Shown here: positions 1 through 11,189 of the stretch, in pieces
Layout: every line of letters begins with the position of its first letter
Numbering within the stretch: the first letter of the stretch is position 1
Program-made: the position numbers and the translations under genes
Origin: Hybos culiciformis
Lineage: Eukaryota; Arthropoda; Insecta; Diptera; Hybotidae
Assembly (NCBI GenBank): GCA_964007475.1
Contig: OZ023274.1
Coordinates: forward strand, 90,295,213 to 90,359,212
Direction: 5' to 3'
Length of the DNA stretch: 64,000 nt
Notes under the pieces: generated by a model
Told to the model about the DNA's origin: nothing
The model's input: only the letters and a program-made list of their open reading frames with translations
The model's database searches: none

Positions 1-1168
1 CAACATCTGTGTGAATCGAATCAACTCTTAGCCCGTAAACTTTGCTAGATGCTTCCAGTGAAGAACCAGCTACTTTGAAGTTATTCAAAGACTTATGATG
101 CTTGTCCAACAGATTTGCTAATGTATCAATCAGTGATACCGACCATGCATTATCTTTGCTTATTTTCTACAATAAAAATTAATTATATAAAATATAACAT
201 TAACATTTTTCTAGCCCACATTATTTTTGAAAAAACCAATACATAGACCAAATTATATAGTTAGAAGTTAGAACTGGGACGTATACTCAGCAAAAAAATT
301 TTTTTTTTTTAATACAAAATATTATAATACCTACCTATTAAAATTTTAATTAATAAAAACTTAAATTTGAAATTTTACTTTAATTTAATCATAATAAATT
401 GTAGGTAAAAAGTTTTTCTCTCGAAATTTTTTTTTTTTTAAGGAAGTACAGAATATTATTGTTTTGATCTTACGCAAAAATTTAAATCAATTGAAAAACA
501 AAGAGATAGGTAAAGTACACCTATAAGGAAGATAAATATGCGCAGATAAATATAATTCTATTTCACTAAATATCAACGATATAAATTGAAAAAAAAAATA
601 AAATAAAAATATGAATTGATCCTGTCAACGCAGTTTTTAAAATTTTAATGCCAAAACTATGATCCTAACATTGTCACCGACGTTACCTTGTAGGTACAAA
701 TTTAATTTAATTTTAAATGCGTTTCTAATTTTAAATTCTAAAATATAAATAAATTTAAATTAAAATTGGGTTCTCTCTAGATTCTAGTTAAATTTATATG
801 TGGGTAAATCCAACTTACATTTTCAGCATAAATTTTTAAACAATTCTTTAATGTTTCATTATCTTCAATATTGCTCGAAGTTGAGCTTTCATCTAAAATG
901 GTGCGCCGACGAGCTTGCCTTCTTTCTTCTTCGTCATCATTCTAAAAAGAATAGGTATTATGAGTGTGAAAAATATTGAAAATAGGTAAAAAAAAAATAA
1001 AAAATAAATAAAAAACACATCTACGATTACGAGTAGGTAGGTATATTATTCAATAAACGTAATTTAATGGAAACTTACAATGACGGGAGTTTGTAAAGCT
1101 GGTGTTCGAAAAACTCCACCTTGAATTTCTGATCTCCTTAACGGAGAATCCGTATGGGTGGGAGTCAT
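1..1168 (-). CDS. NCAPH: Condensin complex subunit 2 (CAP-H / barren), 5' part, three exons
   Basis: Kleisin subunit of condensin I, which bridges the SMC2-SMC4 heads and helps compact mitotic chromosomes in the nucleus. Exons read on the minus strand: 1079-1168 (30 codons, ATG at 1166-1168), 819-941 (41 codons) and 1-166 (runs off the window). Donors are GTAAGT at both junctions, and frame is kept. Exon 1 encodes a proline/threonine-rich N-terminus with TPTHTDSPLRRSE, a typical Cdk-phosphorylated style of sequence. Exon 2 starts NDDEEERRQARRRTI, and exon 3 contains KISKDNAW, FKVAGSSLEASSKVY and LRVDSIHTDV. These match the conserved N-terminal block of CAP-H that leads into the SMC-binding region. 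About 126 residues are visible; the family is usually 700-800 residues, so most of the gene lies left of the window. The family call rests on motif recognition, not alignment. Confidence 0.9.
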
Positions 1169-2664
1169 AATCACTTTGGCTGTAATTTTGAATGTTTTTT
1201 TTGTTTCACGTTTAAAAAAAAATATTTATTTCTTTTTAATTAAATAATTTTTTATTTACAACTTGACAATAAAATTTTCTTTTTTTTTTACTCTGAAACT
1301 GACGCTTTCTTTTTCTGTTTTTCCTTTATTCGCTTTTTAAACATTTTAGTGTTGCCACTCAACATGAAATGAATAACGATCAGTGTATATGCGATTCGTT
1401 TGTTTACATTTTTTAAAATCAAAAGCAGAGTTATACCACAGTCATAGCATTTCGCACTGACAGTCTTAAATCGGCTTTTGCAAAATACGTCTTTCTGCAC
1501 TGGTATTTAAAGACGTGTTGAAGCAGTCTTTTGAAAAGTTGTATACGCTGTCAAAAGCATTTGCTTTGGACTCAGACATAAACGCCGATCGATTTTTTTC
1601 GAAGGCGACTCTTGATTTTTGTCCTTCGACTGCTGTATGCAGTCGACTCAAAATTATCTTTTTTGGAAAAATCAGCGGCTTAGAATAAAATTTAAAATAT
1701 CGGTGGCTGGAGGAAAATCATCGGCGAGATCGGCGAAAGGAAAAACCAACAAAAAAGAACCAATAAAAAAAATCTGCGGCTACATTTTTTATCTTCACCT
1801 AAAAAGCGGCCAGTCGATTTAGCCGATAAATTTTCATTTATAGCGACGGTTCAAAAAAATAGTCCAGTGGCTCTTTCGATTTTTTTATATGGCAACTGAA
1901 AGAGAACTGAAAGAAAAACGTCGATTTTGTGTTTAATTTTTGTAAGCGAACATTGAGCCATCCAAGTTGGGCTACGCGAACTTCCTACAGCAGATATTCG
2001 GTTATAAAATTTTAAAGCAAAATTATTAATTATTCGAATCTTAAGAGGTAATAAAATCTCTTTTTTTTTGGAAAAGGAAATAATTTAAAAAAATGGAAAT
2101 AGGATCAAACGGCATCAGGCGTCTGCCATACAAACGCCCGTCGTAAAAATTAAAATAATTTTAATTCGCGGCGTTCACGCGCGTCGGTTACATTGTGAAT
2201 ATAACTTCACCTGGAGAGTCAAATTAGGGTTAACATATTGCTAAATAATTTACTATATGTAAACAAGTAAATGTCATTTATCAGCTGTTATTATTACAGA
2301 AATTGATTCGGGAAGAAGAGAAATAAATATAATTTTTGCTTGGTTGGATTTGAATGGTGATGAATTTATTTCCTTCTTCGATACATTTTGCAAAATTAAA
2401 ATTATTATCACTTAATAAATTTCTTTAAGAAAAAAAAAAAATTAAGAATTAGTTTCTTTTTACATTTTCTTATTTCAAAATAAATTAATAAAATTAATAG
2501 ATGGAAATTTATTATAAAAATAAAAATACTTAATTTTTCTAATTTTGTTTATTTTTATTTGTTTTGCTCAAAAGTGAAAGTTCTTTAAAAAGAAAAATTA
2601 AAAAAAAAAAAAAAACAAGAGTTTTCACATCAACAAAATTATTGGGCAAAAAAAAAAAAGAACA
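1169..2664. promoter_or_regulatory. Divergent intergenic region between NCAPH and RABL6
   Basis: About 1.5 kb separates the two start codons, which face away from each other, so this stretch must hold both 5' UTRs and probably both promoters. It is AT-rich at the edges, with a less AT-rich core around 1540-1720 and 2090-2220. A short perfect palindrome (TCGACTGC, 5-base loop) lies at 1626-1646. Small frames in 1288-1822 have no recognisable domain and no conserved look; I treat them as chance. No TATA box or initiator could be assigned with confidence. Confidence 0.4.
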
Positions 2665-5282
2665 ATGTTTTGGAAAAAGTTAAGTAGTTCTACAAGTCCA
2701 ACAGCTTCAAATGTGCCGAACCAAAATTTACTGCCAAAAGTTGCTGGAAACCTAATGACAGGCTCATTACAAAAGAAATTTTCAAAAGGTGTCAATTACA
2801 ACAGTAAGTTCTATACTCTACAAATTATGTGATGTTGCATATTTGTATATACCTACCTAGTGTAAATATCAATTTTTTTTTTTTTTATTTAACTAAGTGC
2901 CATATGGAAAAATAATTTATACTAAATAATATATTTTATTTTTTTGTACTATTCTTAGTGAAAATTATCATTAAAGGTGATAGAAATGTTGGGAAAACAT
3001 GTTTGTTTTCACGTTTGCAAGGTGGACAATTTATTGAAAAATATGTCCCGACAGAAGAGATTCAGGTAATTATATCTAATGGTTAAGCAGAAATTCAATA
3101 CTAAGATACCTAACTAAGAATTAAATAAAAAATTGTGGCCCTTAAAGTCAATTAAAAATAATTTTCTCTAGATGATAAAAATATAGCCCGATAGCAAGTA
3201 GTATTAATATTTTAAGATAAGAAATTCGTTTATATAATATACTTCAGTGATTAAAAAAAAAATTAATTTTATTCCCATACAAAAGGTAACATCAATCCAA
3301 TGGTCTTTTAAAGCAACAGAAGATATTGTTAAGGTAAGAAAATTTACCACCATTAAATATAAATTAATTTAATACGAAATTTGTTCATATTCCTTAGGTA
3401 GAAGTTTGGGATGTAGTTGATAAAGGAAAACCAAGAATTAAAAGCAGTGGTCTAAAATTAACAACAAATTCTTTGCCTGAAGAAACTCCGGCACTCGATG
3501 CAACATTTTTAGATGTTTACAAGGGAACTCATGGCGTTATTTTGATAATGGACGTTACGAAAACATGGTAAAATGATAATATAAGGAGTAATATTAAAGA
3601 CAATGGGCAAATATTTAATTCATTTTTTTTTAGGACATTTGATTATGTTGTCAAGGAACTTCCAAAAATACCCCCTGAGATTCCAGTTCTAATTTTAGGA
3701 AATCATTGCGATATGTCACATCATCGTGTTGTGTCACAAGGTCAAGCGCAACATTTTGTGGATAGCTTTATTGATTGGTAAATGAATTTAAAATATTTTG
3801 TTTTAGATGGTACCAAAATTTTCTTTCAGTGAATGTTTTATTTATTGACAAATTTTTTAAAAATATATTTTCTTTTTTATTATTCATTATCTACATAAAA
3901 TAATTAAATTTTCAGTCGGTTGGCAGAAGTGTTATATTCTGAAAGTTCAATGAGGAATGGATTTGGATTAAGACTATTACATAAGTTTTTGGGGCTTCCA
4001 TTTTTGAGATTGCAAAGAGAAACATTCCTAGCTTTAATAGAAAGAAATAAAAGTGACACAAAAATTTGCAGTTTAGAAATCAATGAATATTTGGTAAGTT
4101 GTATTTGTTAATAAATAGAATGTGATTAAATATTAAATTTTAAATATTTTCTGTGCATTATGTGATATGAAATATTACTCAAAGAATTTTATAGGAAACA
4201 ATAAGGAAACAAACAATTTATTATATTATTTATTAATTTTATTTGTGTTTTAAGACAACATATTTTTTTATTTTAATCGAAGAATTTGTTGCTTTCAGAA
4301 TTCAGAAGACGCAGACTATAATAAATTTTTAGACCGATTATCTGATAAACGGAGGCAAGTTGCTGATTCAAATTCCAAAACACCTACAGCAACTTTTATT
4401 TCTACAGCATCATTGTCATCAAATAATTTAAAATCTCCTGATAGTTTGAAATGTCATAAAAGTATTATTGTTGGAGGTGGAAAACCCATTATCGTACCTG
4501 GACAAATAAACATAACTCAACAGATAAACAGAAATTTGGACACAGTTACTGCAGATTCTATGAAAATACATAACACATTAAATCAGGCATCTGCAATTGT
4601 ATCTCATATTTCAAATCAAAATGATGTGAGTCAACAACAGTCATTAAAAACTCAACATGCTGAAAAAAAAATTAGCTTAGATGAGTTTTGTCCAGACGAA
4701 AATTTGACCCTAGATAGAAATTTTTTAGAAGATATTCTTCCAATTTCTACAACAATGGCTTCTTATAATGAATTTAATGATTCCGATAGTGAAACTAGTA
4801 ACCCAATGGTTATGAAGTTTTATGAAGACGACGACGATGAACCGGAGGAGACAACTCCAGAAAATAAAAATGCTAAATTAGATAGTTCCCAAAAGATTAA
4901 TCCATTGTCTAAGAATAAATCAAATTCATTAACAAGTTCATTTCGTAAGATATCAATATCTAGTGAAGAAATAATAACTAACCCTGCATCATTTAATCAC
5001 TTGGATGAAAATTCTGATTGCTGGATGCCAGATCAACAACGAAGGAGTCCTGAAGGTGGAGAAGACTTGCTGCCAATAAAAAATACAATCGACTTAAGTT
5101 CAAAAGAACTAGACTCAAGTTGCAGTGAAGATAAAAAAATAAAAAAAAAGAAGGATAAAAAGCATAAAAATGAGAGAAAAGATAAAAAAAAGAAAAGAAA
5201 ATCAAAAACAGATGATCTAGAACAATTTCTAAATGGTGGAGATAACACTAAACACCCGGTCGAAGATTATGAAGCTATTTAA
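2665..5282 (+). CDS. RABL6: Rab-like protein 6 (RABL6 / Parf), complete, seven exons
   Basis: Atypical Rab-like GTPase, linked in mammals to cell-cycle control and ARF signalling. Exons: 2665-2803, 2959-3065, 3286-3333, 3398-3567, 3634-3777, 3916-4093, 4299-5282; all junctions keep frame and give 589 residues. The GTPase part has P-loop GDRNVGKT (residues 53-60), [11 protein letters not shown] (99-109, the G3 position, lacking DxxG) and LGNHCDM (176-182, in place of NKxD), all as in animal RABL6. The next exon has [11 protein letters not shown] and LQRETFLAL. The long acidic/serine-rich tail keeps the family blocks [16 protein letters not shown] and [15 protein letters not shown] lysine-rich run follows near residues 538-565, and the end [11 protein letters not shown]...DYEAI matches the family C-terminus. 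Start chosen because exon 1 ([18 protein letters not shown]) aligns with the RABL6 N-terminus. Tail-to-tail with DRC1. Confidence 0.95.
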
Positions 5283-6784
5283 TAATCGTAGAAGTCCATA
5301 TATATATATATTTTATTATGTATATAATATCGTTTTTAGAAAAGATATACGAAAAATATCTCTTTAAAACTGATTAAAATTTAATTATTTTTCAGAAACG
5401 ATTGTTTAATCCCAATTTATTATTTATTATTCAAAAAATAATGTTATTGACAACATTATTCATAAAATCATAGATTATTATCATTTTGTACTCTCGATAA
5501 AAGTCTGAAAAATTGTTTTGCAAAAAAATCAAATAACTCAAACGGAAAAGTGGATGTTGTTTTGTCTAAGCTCCTCTTAATAATCTATTTGGTTAATTCT
5601 CAACGTTGCAGGAACTTCTTTTCAATTTTTAAGTTTCGAAATAATAATCATAAGAAATTCACACATAAACGAAAATTTTAGATCGAACTTAAACATTTTT
5701 TTAGCTTAAAATAAATCAGAAAATTTCGCAAGAACTCTTAATGTTAGATATGGGAAGTTGCAAAAAAAATAAATCTGTTCGCTCTCTCAATCTGAGTATT
5801 TTATTATATTATATTTAATCAATATTGTTATATTAATTTTATTTTCTAATGTAAAATGTACCTTGTCTAGTTTATTCATTGCAAAATTAAAAAACTTTTA
5901 TTTTTTGATTGATAAATCTTCCATTTTTGTTAAATTATTTTTAATATTCACATAATTATAAATTGTATGATTGTGTCAAAAAGCATAAGTGCATTTACTT
6001 TCAAAAATGACTATTTCATTTAAAATTAAACTGTTTGCTTTATAAATAATTTTAAAAATAATTGCCGATGTTTCAAAGAATTACAACATGTTCATGATTA
6101 AGAATATACGTGATTAATGATAATGATATTGGGAATGAAATCAAAATTGTTGATAATAAACGCCGAAAACTAATTTCACCCTTAAGTATTAATCATCATC
6201 ATGACAATAATTTCAACCGAAATTATTGTGCATTTTGTTAAAAACGTATTCTTTGATTAACTTAACAAATTAAAATTATACACTTCTACATAATTTATTG
6301 TATTAATTATTAGCAATAAAATGTTCACATTTATTTCAAAATTATGGTTTCAGATAACGACAACCAAATACAAAAAATATCTTATTTGAAAAAAAGGTAA
6401 AAAAAACACAAATTTTGCAATCCATAAACTTGACGTTCAAAAAAGTCATCTCATTCACTCTTTTTTGAAAATAAAAAAAAAAATAATTGTCTTAAAGTCT
6501 TACTGTTAAAAATATTAAAACTTAATTATATCAAAATATTAAACATTAATATTATAAATAAGTTTTTAGTTTTATTTTTCTTATAAACTCCAATTAAGTA
6601 GCAGCAATCATTCTTGGGTTGGAATTTTATTTTTTCCGATCTTCTTTTGAAAATTTTTTTTTAAACATTCCAAGTGCTAAATTATTGTAAAAAAACTACT
6701 TATTTAAATAAAACAAAACAGATATTCTTTTTTTTAATGATTAAAAATTATATTTAATCTTAGCGTACATTTTTTTTTTTTGAT
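5283..6784. other. Intergenic region between convergent RABL6 and DRC1
   Basis: About 1.5 kb of AT-rich sequence that must contain both 3' UTRs. Several AATAAA/TTTATT hexamers occur on either strand (for example TTTATT near 6572, which is AATAAA for DRC1), but no single polyadenylation site can be picked. No coding potential or repeat structure was seen. Confidence 0.5.
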
Positions 6785-9619
6785 TTAATTCATATCTTCA
6801 ATGAGTTGATCTGGCAAATATTTTTGGAGTAAATGTTGTAATTCAGCATTTTGTTGACGTAAAAACTCACAATCACTATCTAATTTTTCACGTTCACGTA
6901 AAACTATTAAGTAATGTTTGAGCCCGTGTTCTAATGAGCTCCATAACTTCTGCTTTTGCTCTGGAATTACTGTAGAGAATTGAGACCAAAACTCATGAAC
7001 GTCTTTCTTTGATAGTGATTTCATTATAGAGGACTTAATGCTTACAGTAGTTTCCCTAAATAAAATTTTGTTTTTAATTTTCGTTAGTTTATTAATTTTA
7101 ATGTAATAATATACCCAAAATCTAATCGAGTTTGTTTTTTTAAATGTTTTTCACAAAACATACGTAATGCTGTAAGAACAAGACTTGGTTCTGTTACTAA
7201 GTAATGATTAACGCAGATTTTTTTTAAATTTACTGATTCAGAATCTTCTTCTTTTTTTTTCTCCTCAATTCTGGAACTTCCAAGGTGTATTGTAACAATT
7301 GCATCAATATCTTTTTCCATTTCAGCAACATCATCATCTCCAGGATCACCACTTTCATCATTTCCTTCTTTTAAAGTAGATCTTATTACAATTGCATTTT
7401 CATTAAACGTCAATAAATTTAAGTCTGAACCATGCAATTCTTCGATAAATTCTGATCGATATATTTTTTCAATATTTTTTAATTCATTAATAGTTGAACA
7501 ATTAGGACACCACGAAAAGGGTAAAAAATATTCGGTCAATGATTGAACATCTTCAATATTTGAAATTTTTAATGCCTGTAAAGATTTTCAATAAACATTA
7601 AATTTCAATAAAATTTTTTAAATTGGAAAATAATTACGCAAAAAATATTATCAATTCGCACTAACGATTTTGCTTCTTCAGAGTATGGTTCAAGCATTTT
7701 AATGAGTTTTTCTTCTATTAAAAATCCAGCTTGATCAGCAGTTTTACGTAAAATGTTTCTTAAAAGCCGAGTTTCTGCTAATTTTTGTTCATCAGTCTTA
7801 GGTTCTGTCGTAGATTTTCTTGTGTCAATGGATTTTCTTGCTTCAATGGATTTTCTTGCTTCAATGGATTTTCTTGCTTCAATGGATTTTCTTGCGGGAG
7901 CTAAAAAAAAATTTGCAAATAAAATAAAATTTGCAAATAATTTTTTTAATATTATTTTTTTATACTTGTTGGTGTTTTAGCTTGTCGCAACTTATTTTTG
8001 AAGGATGGTAAGTCAACTTTTTTATAATTTGGCATTTCTGGAGGTTCCCAATTTAAACCTAATTGTTGCTCATAAAGAATTCTATCGATATCTAATACTT
8101 TACTCAAAAGTTCTGTAGCTTCCTCATAATTAATGTCCCAAACTGCATTATATTTTTTATCGTTATTTATACGAAATTGTTCTGATTTTGCCTCTAATTC
8201 TGTAATACTAGAATGTAAATTAACTACCTCTTTTGTAAACTTCTTAATAACAGACTCAGAATTAGATTTTGTTTCACGTATTTTCCTTTTCAAAATTGAA
8301 ATTGTTTCATTGATTTTAGCAACACGTCTCTTTTGCTGATTTCCTATAGTCAAATTTTCTTCATTTCTCTTCTGAAGCACTTGATAATTATAATCAAGTT
8401 TTTCTGAATTCATAAGAACATTATTTCTTATAGATCTCAATTCAAGCTGTAAGGTTTCAGCATCACGTTCTAAACGTATTCGAGTCGCTCTAGTAAGTTC
8501 TTCTTGTTCTCTAGTGATTCTTTCAATCTCATCATTGTAAAATTTTTCTTTTTCTCTTTGAATATCAAATTTTGAAGTTTCATTATTAATTTGTTTTTCA
8601 TATAATTCAGTCCATTTTCTTGCAGCTGTCAATGACAAACTTTGTCTTTCGTCTTCAATTGTACCTTGCAGCAATTCCAAATGTTTATTATATGTTTTTT
8701 TAATTAACTCGATTTGGCTGTCAACTCTTTCGACCAATGTGTAAATATCGGTTGATTGTCTTTTCTGATCTTCATCATAACGAACATCTACACGTGTTAT
8801 TTCTGTTTGACATTTTTTAATTATTTCATCTTTTTGTTTCATCAAAGCTGCCATTCTTTCTTTTTGTGCTTCTAATTCTTCATATAACCCCATTGGTTCT
8901 TTAATTGTTCCTAATTCAAACCATTTTGATGTGATTTGATCGAATCGTGCAATAGCTTCAATTGATTCTTTTTCAAGATCAGATAACAAATCTAAAACAA
9001 TCAAGAAATTTTATGTAGTATGTATAGGTATATAATATTTGTTCAGGATAATTTTTGATAAGTGTTTTTTTTTTTTATTTAATTTACTTTCACGCTTAAT
9101 AGCTTCGAAATTTCTTCTTAAAATTTCTCGTTTTTCGTTAGCAATTTGAACATTTGTAACCAATTCATTGCCAAATTGAATTAATTCACTCAAAGCAACC
9201 TCGCTCTCCTCCAAACGTCTTTCAATGCTCTTTTTTTCGCTTGTTGTTTTCTGCTCTAATCTAAAGTTATTTAAAATATTTATTAAAACAAATTAATTTT
9301 GTAATAATTTCCATTGGATGTAGAACTTCATTATCCTAAGAGTTCTATATCCAATTAAAATTTAAAATTTATAATATATATTTTTTGTAATTTACGATAT
9401 CGGAGCATTTTTCTTTCGTTCATCTATTTTTTCCTCAACAGTTTTTGTCAGGGTATCTAATGTTTCCTGGTGTGTTAATACATCTTCTACTAAAAATCCC
9501 GGTAATGGTTTGTCAAAAAATTTCTTAACCAAATTTATTTTCGTAGTTGGCTCTTCAATTGGGGGGTTTGTTGTAACATTTACGCTTGTTGCAGCTGAGG
9601 ACTCTGCTGTCAATGCCAT
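6785..9619 (-). CDS. DRC1: Dynein regulatory complex protein 1 (DRC1/CCDC164), complete, six exons
   Basis: Core coiled-coil subunit of the nexin-dynein regulatory complex of motile axonemes; in insects this means sperm flagella and perhaps chordotonal cilia. Exons on the minus strand: 9396-9619, 9088-9260, 7966-8991, 7638-7900, 7115-7575, 6785-7055; frame is kept throughout, giving 805 residues (human protein about 740). Exon 3 (residues about 133-474) is nearly all coiled coil and holds the NYD-SP28-type signatures RFDQITSKW, DIYTLVERV, KLDYNYQVLQKRNEEN and DIDRILYEQQLGLNWEPPE. The last exon encodes the C-terminal associated domain with EFWSQFSTVIPEQKQKLW and LRQQNAELQHLLQKYL. Exon 4 carries a four-copy hexapeptide repeat (separate entry). 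ATG at 9617-9619 is the first in-frame Met of the first recognised exon; a 5' non-coding exon cannot be excluded. Confidence 0.95.
7809..7895 (-). repeat. DRC1: In-frame 18-bp minisatellite inside DRC1 exon 4
   Basis: Four near-identical 18-bp units encode ARKSIE three times, then ARKSID, followed by a degenerate TRKST. On the plus strand the unit reads gcttcaatggattttctt. It sits in residues about 477-505, between the coiled-coil core and the next conserved block (LLRNILRKTADQAGFLIEEKL), a linker that varies in the family. The near identity of units at DNA level suggests recent expansion by slippage or unequal exchange. Confidence 0.9.
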
Positions 9620-10459
9620 TTAAATAGTTTTGAATGAGGTCTGTGGAAAAAAAAAATTATGGTGCATTTTATAACATAACTACTATTCAAATAAAATTAA
9701 TATTTATATTTACAGCTGAGGAATATCTAATTTTCAAGGCATGGATTTATGGATATATTTTTATATATTGAAAGGTAGAAGTTAATAACCATTTAATTTG
9801 AAAGAAGTTATGAACGGAAGGTAATTAAATAGATCAATACATAATGATCAATACTAATAATATGTCTTAAAAATATAGTTTAGGTATAAAGATTATTATA
9901 ATTTTTGAATACCTGTTTAATGTAGTTTTCTTCAATTTTTTCTAATGTAATTTTAATTAAAAAATATGTGTATTTAAAAATCAACATCGATCAAACTCTA
10001 ATTATCAAAATTATTGAATTTCGTTGCTATGTTTTTCATTGTCGCATTTTATTTATTTTACTTTTTTAAAGTAAACTATTTTATTGGGATTATAGTCGAA
10101 TAGGGATTTATTTTTATAGATGAGCAGGTAAAATATTTCCGTATAATATTTCGGTACATAATTTTCTACAAAATATTAATGATTGTTACAAAAATAACTT
10201 TTGTTTTTTGCTTAGTTTCTTATGGCTTTTTGGCTATTTTATTTTTAGTGACCTAATATTTATCTGACATTTACTTTACTTTTACAGTTTAAAATTTTAA
10301 AAACAACTCAATACTTAATTCAAGTGGTGGATAAATTTAGAAAATTAACACAAATTCCAGTCCAGTATCAACAAAAATGTCGGTGGGTAGATTCGATATT
10401 TGTTAATATCATATTATTATTTACATTAGCATTGATAGTTTCAACTATAGTCAAGCATA
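9620..10459. other. Intergenic region upstream of DRC1
   Basis: AT-rich sequence carrying the DRC1 5' flank. A frame beginning at 10324 runs into the hairpin described next and has no recognisable domain. No promoter elements could be assigned. Confidence 0.4.
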
Positions 10460-10738
10460 GAGGAATAATATTTATAAGAGGGTCAGAATTCATACAAGTA
10501 AATTTCAGAATTTTTTTTTCAAATAACTCAAAAATGATGACAATATTTTCAATGTATTGAATAAAAATTTCATGCTCAAATGTGTTTATTCTTAATACAA
10601 TAATAAAAATAATAAAATTAAGAATAAACACATTTGAGTTAAAAATATTTACTCAATACATTCAAAATATTGTCATAATTTTTGAAAAAAATTTACTTGT
10701 ATGAATTCTGTCCCTCTTATAAATATTATTACTCAATG
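10460..10738. repeat. Long inverted repeat (hairpin of two arms about 130 bp)
   Basis: The left arm (about 10460-10596) contains aatatttataagagggtcag, catacaagtaaattt and aaatgtgtttattcttaat; the right arm (about 10617-10738) is their reverse complement with scattered mismatches. The loop is about 20 bases of AT-rich sequence at 10597-10616. The innermost stem, cttaat/attaag through the aaatgtgtttatt block, is essentially perfect. No clear target-site duplication was found. It looks like a foldback element or MITE, but could be a local inverted duplication. Confidence 0.8.
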
Positions 10739-10892
10739 AGTCAAGTTAAAAATTATTTATATTACATCGTCCGCCTTTAATGTCCTGTGTCGTCAATAAT
10801 AATGAGTCAAACCAATATAAGCTGGCTAGATTAGTTACTCCAAAAATGTAAAGTTATCGGAGAACTTTCAACAATAATTTAATTAAGGTTTT

Positions 10893-11164
10893 TGTTGAAT
10901 TTGCTTGAATTCTCAAAAGAAAGTAAACCAAATTATTTGTAGTTATAAAATAATATTAGTTTTATTTAATTAAAGTTGTTGGAAAAAACAGAAATAATAA
11001 TTTTCTTTTAATTTAATATAAAAAGTTCAGTTCAAATAAAAACGTGTTCTTCGTTCAAATCTTTTAACAGCAGTAAGAAATGATTGACAGCAAACATGAC
11101 ATTACACTTAAATTTGTTTTATAAAATCGCTGCAACAATTTCTGCAATATCAATTTCTGCAACA
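10893..11164 (-). repeat. 3' LTR of the copia element
   Basis: 272 bp, TG...CA on the plus strand, identical to the copy at 15351-15622 as far as can be read. On the element's own strand it contains a TATAAAAC box (reverse complement of the gttttata run near 11117) and AATAAA, consistent with U3 promoter and polyadenylation signals. The left flank GTTTT is one half of the target duplication. Confidence 0.95.
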
Positions 11165-11174
11165 CTCCCACTTT
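11165..11174 (-). promoter_or_regulatory. Polypurine tract of the copia element
   Basis: On the minus strand AAAGTGGGAG directly precedes the 3' LTR; this is the expected position and composition of the plus-strand DNA primer used in reverse transcription. Confidence 0.75.
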
Positions 11175-11189
11175 GCTAGATTTTATAAA

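Noticed and set aside
1288..1822. Three overlapping small frames in the NCAPH-RABL6 interval
   Set aside because: No domain, both strands equally open, no exon-like features; treated as promoter/UTR sequence.
4993..5248. Minus-strand frames rich in Phe/Ser
   Set aside because: Shadow of the lysine-rich tail of RABL6.
7753..7980. Plus-strand frame with MDFLAS repeats
   Set aside because: Antisense reading of the DRC1 minisatellite.
10324..10560. 78-residue plus-strand frame with a hydrophobic segment
   Set aside because: It overlaps the left arm of the hairpin, lacks an ATG start and has no recognisable family; likely chance.
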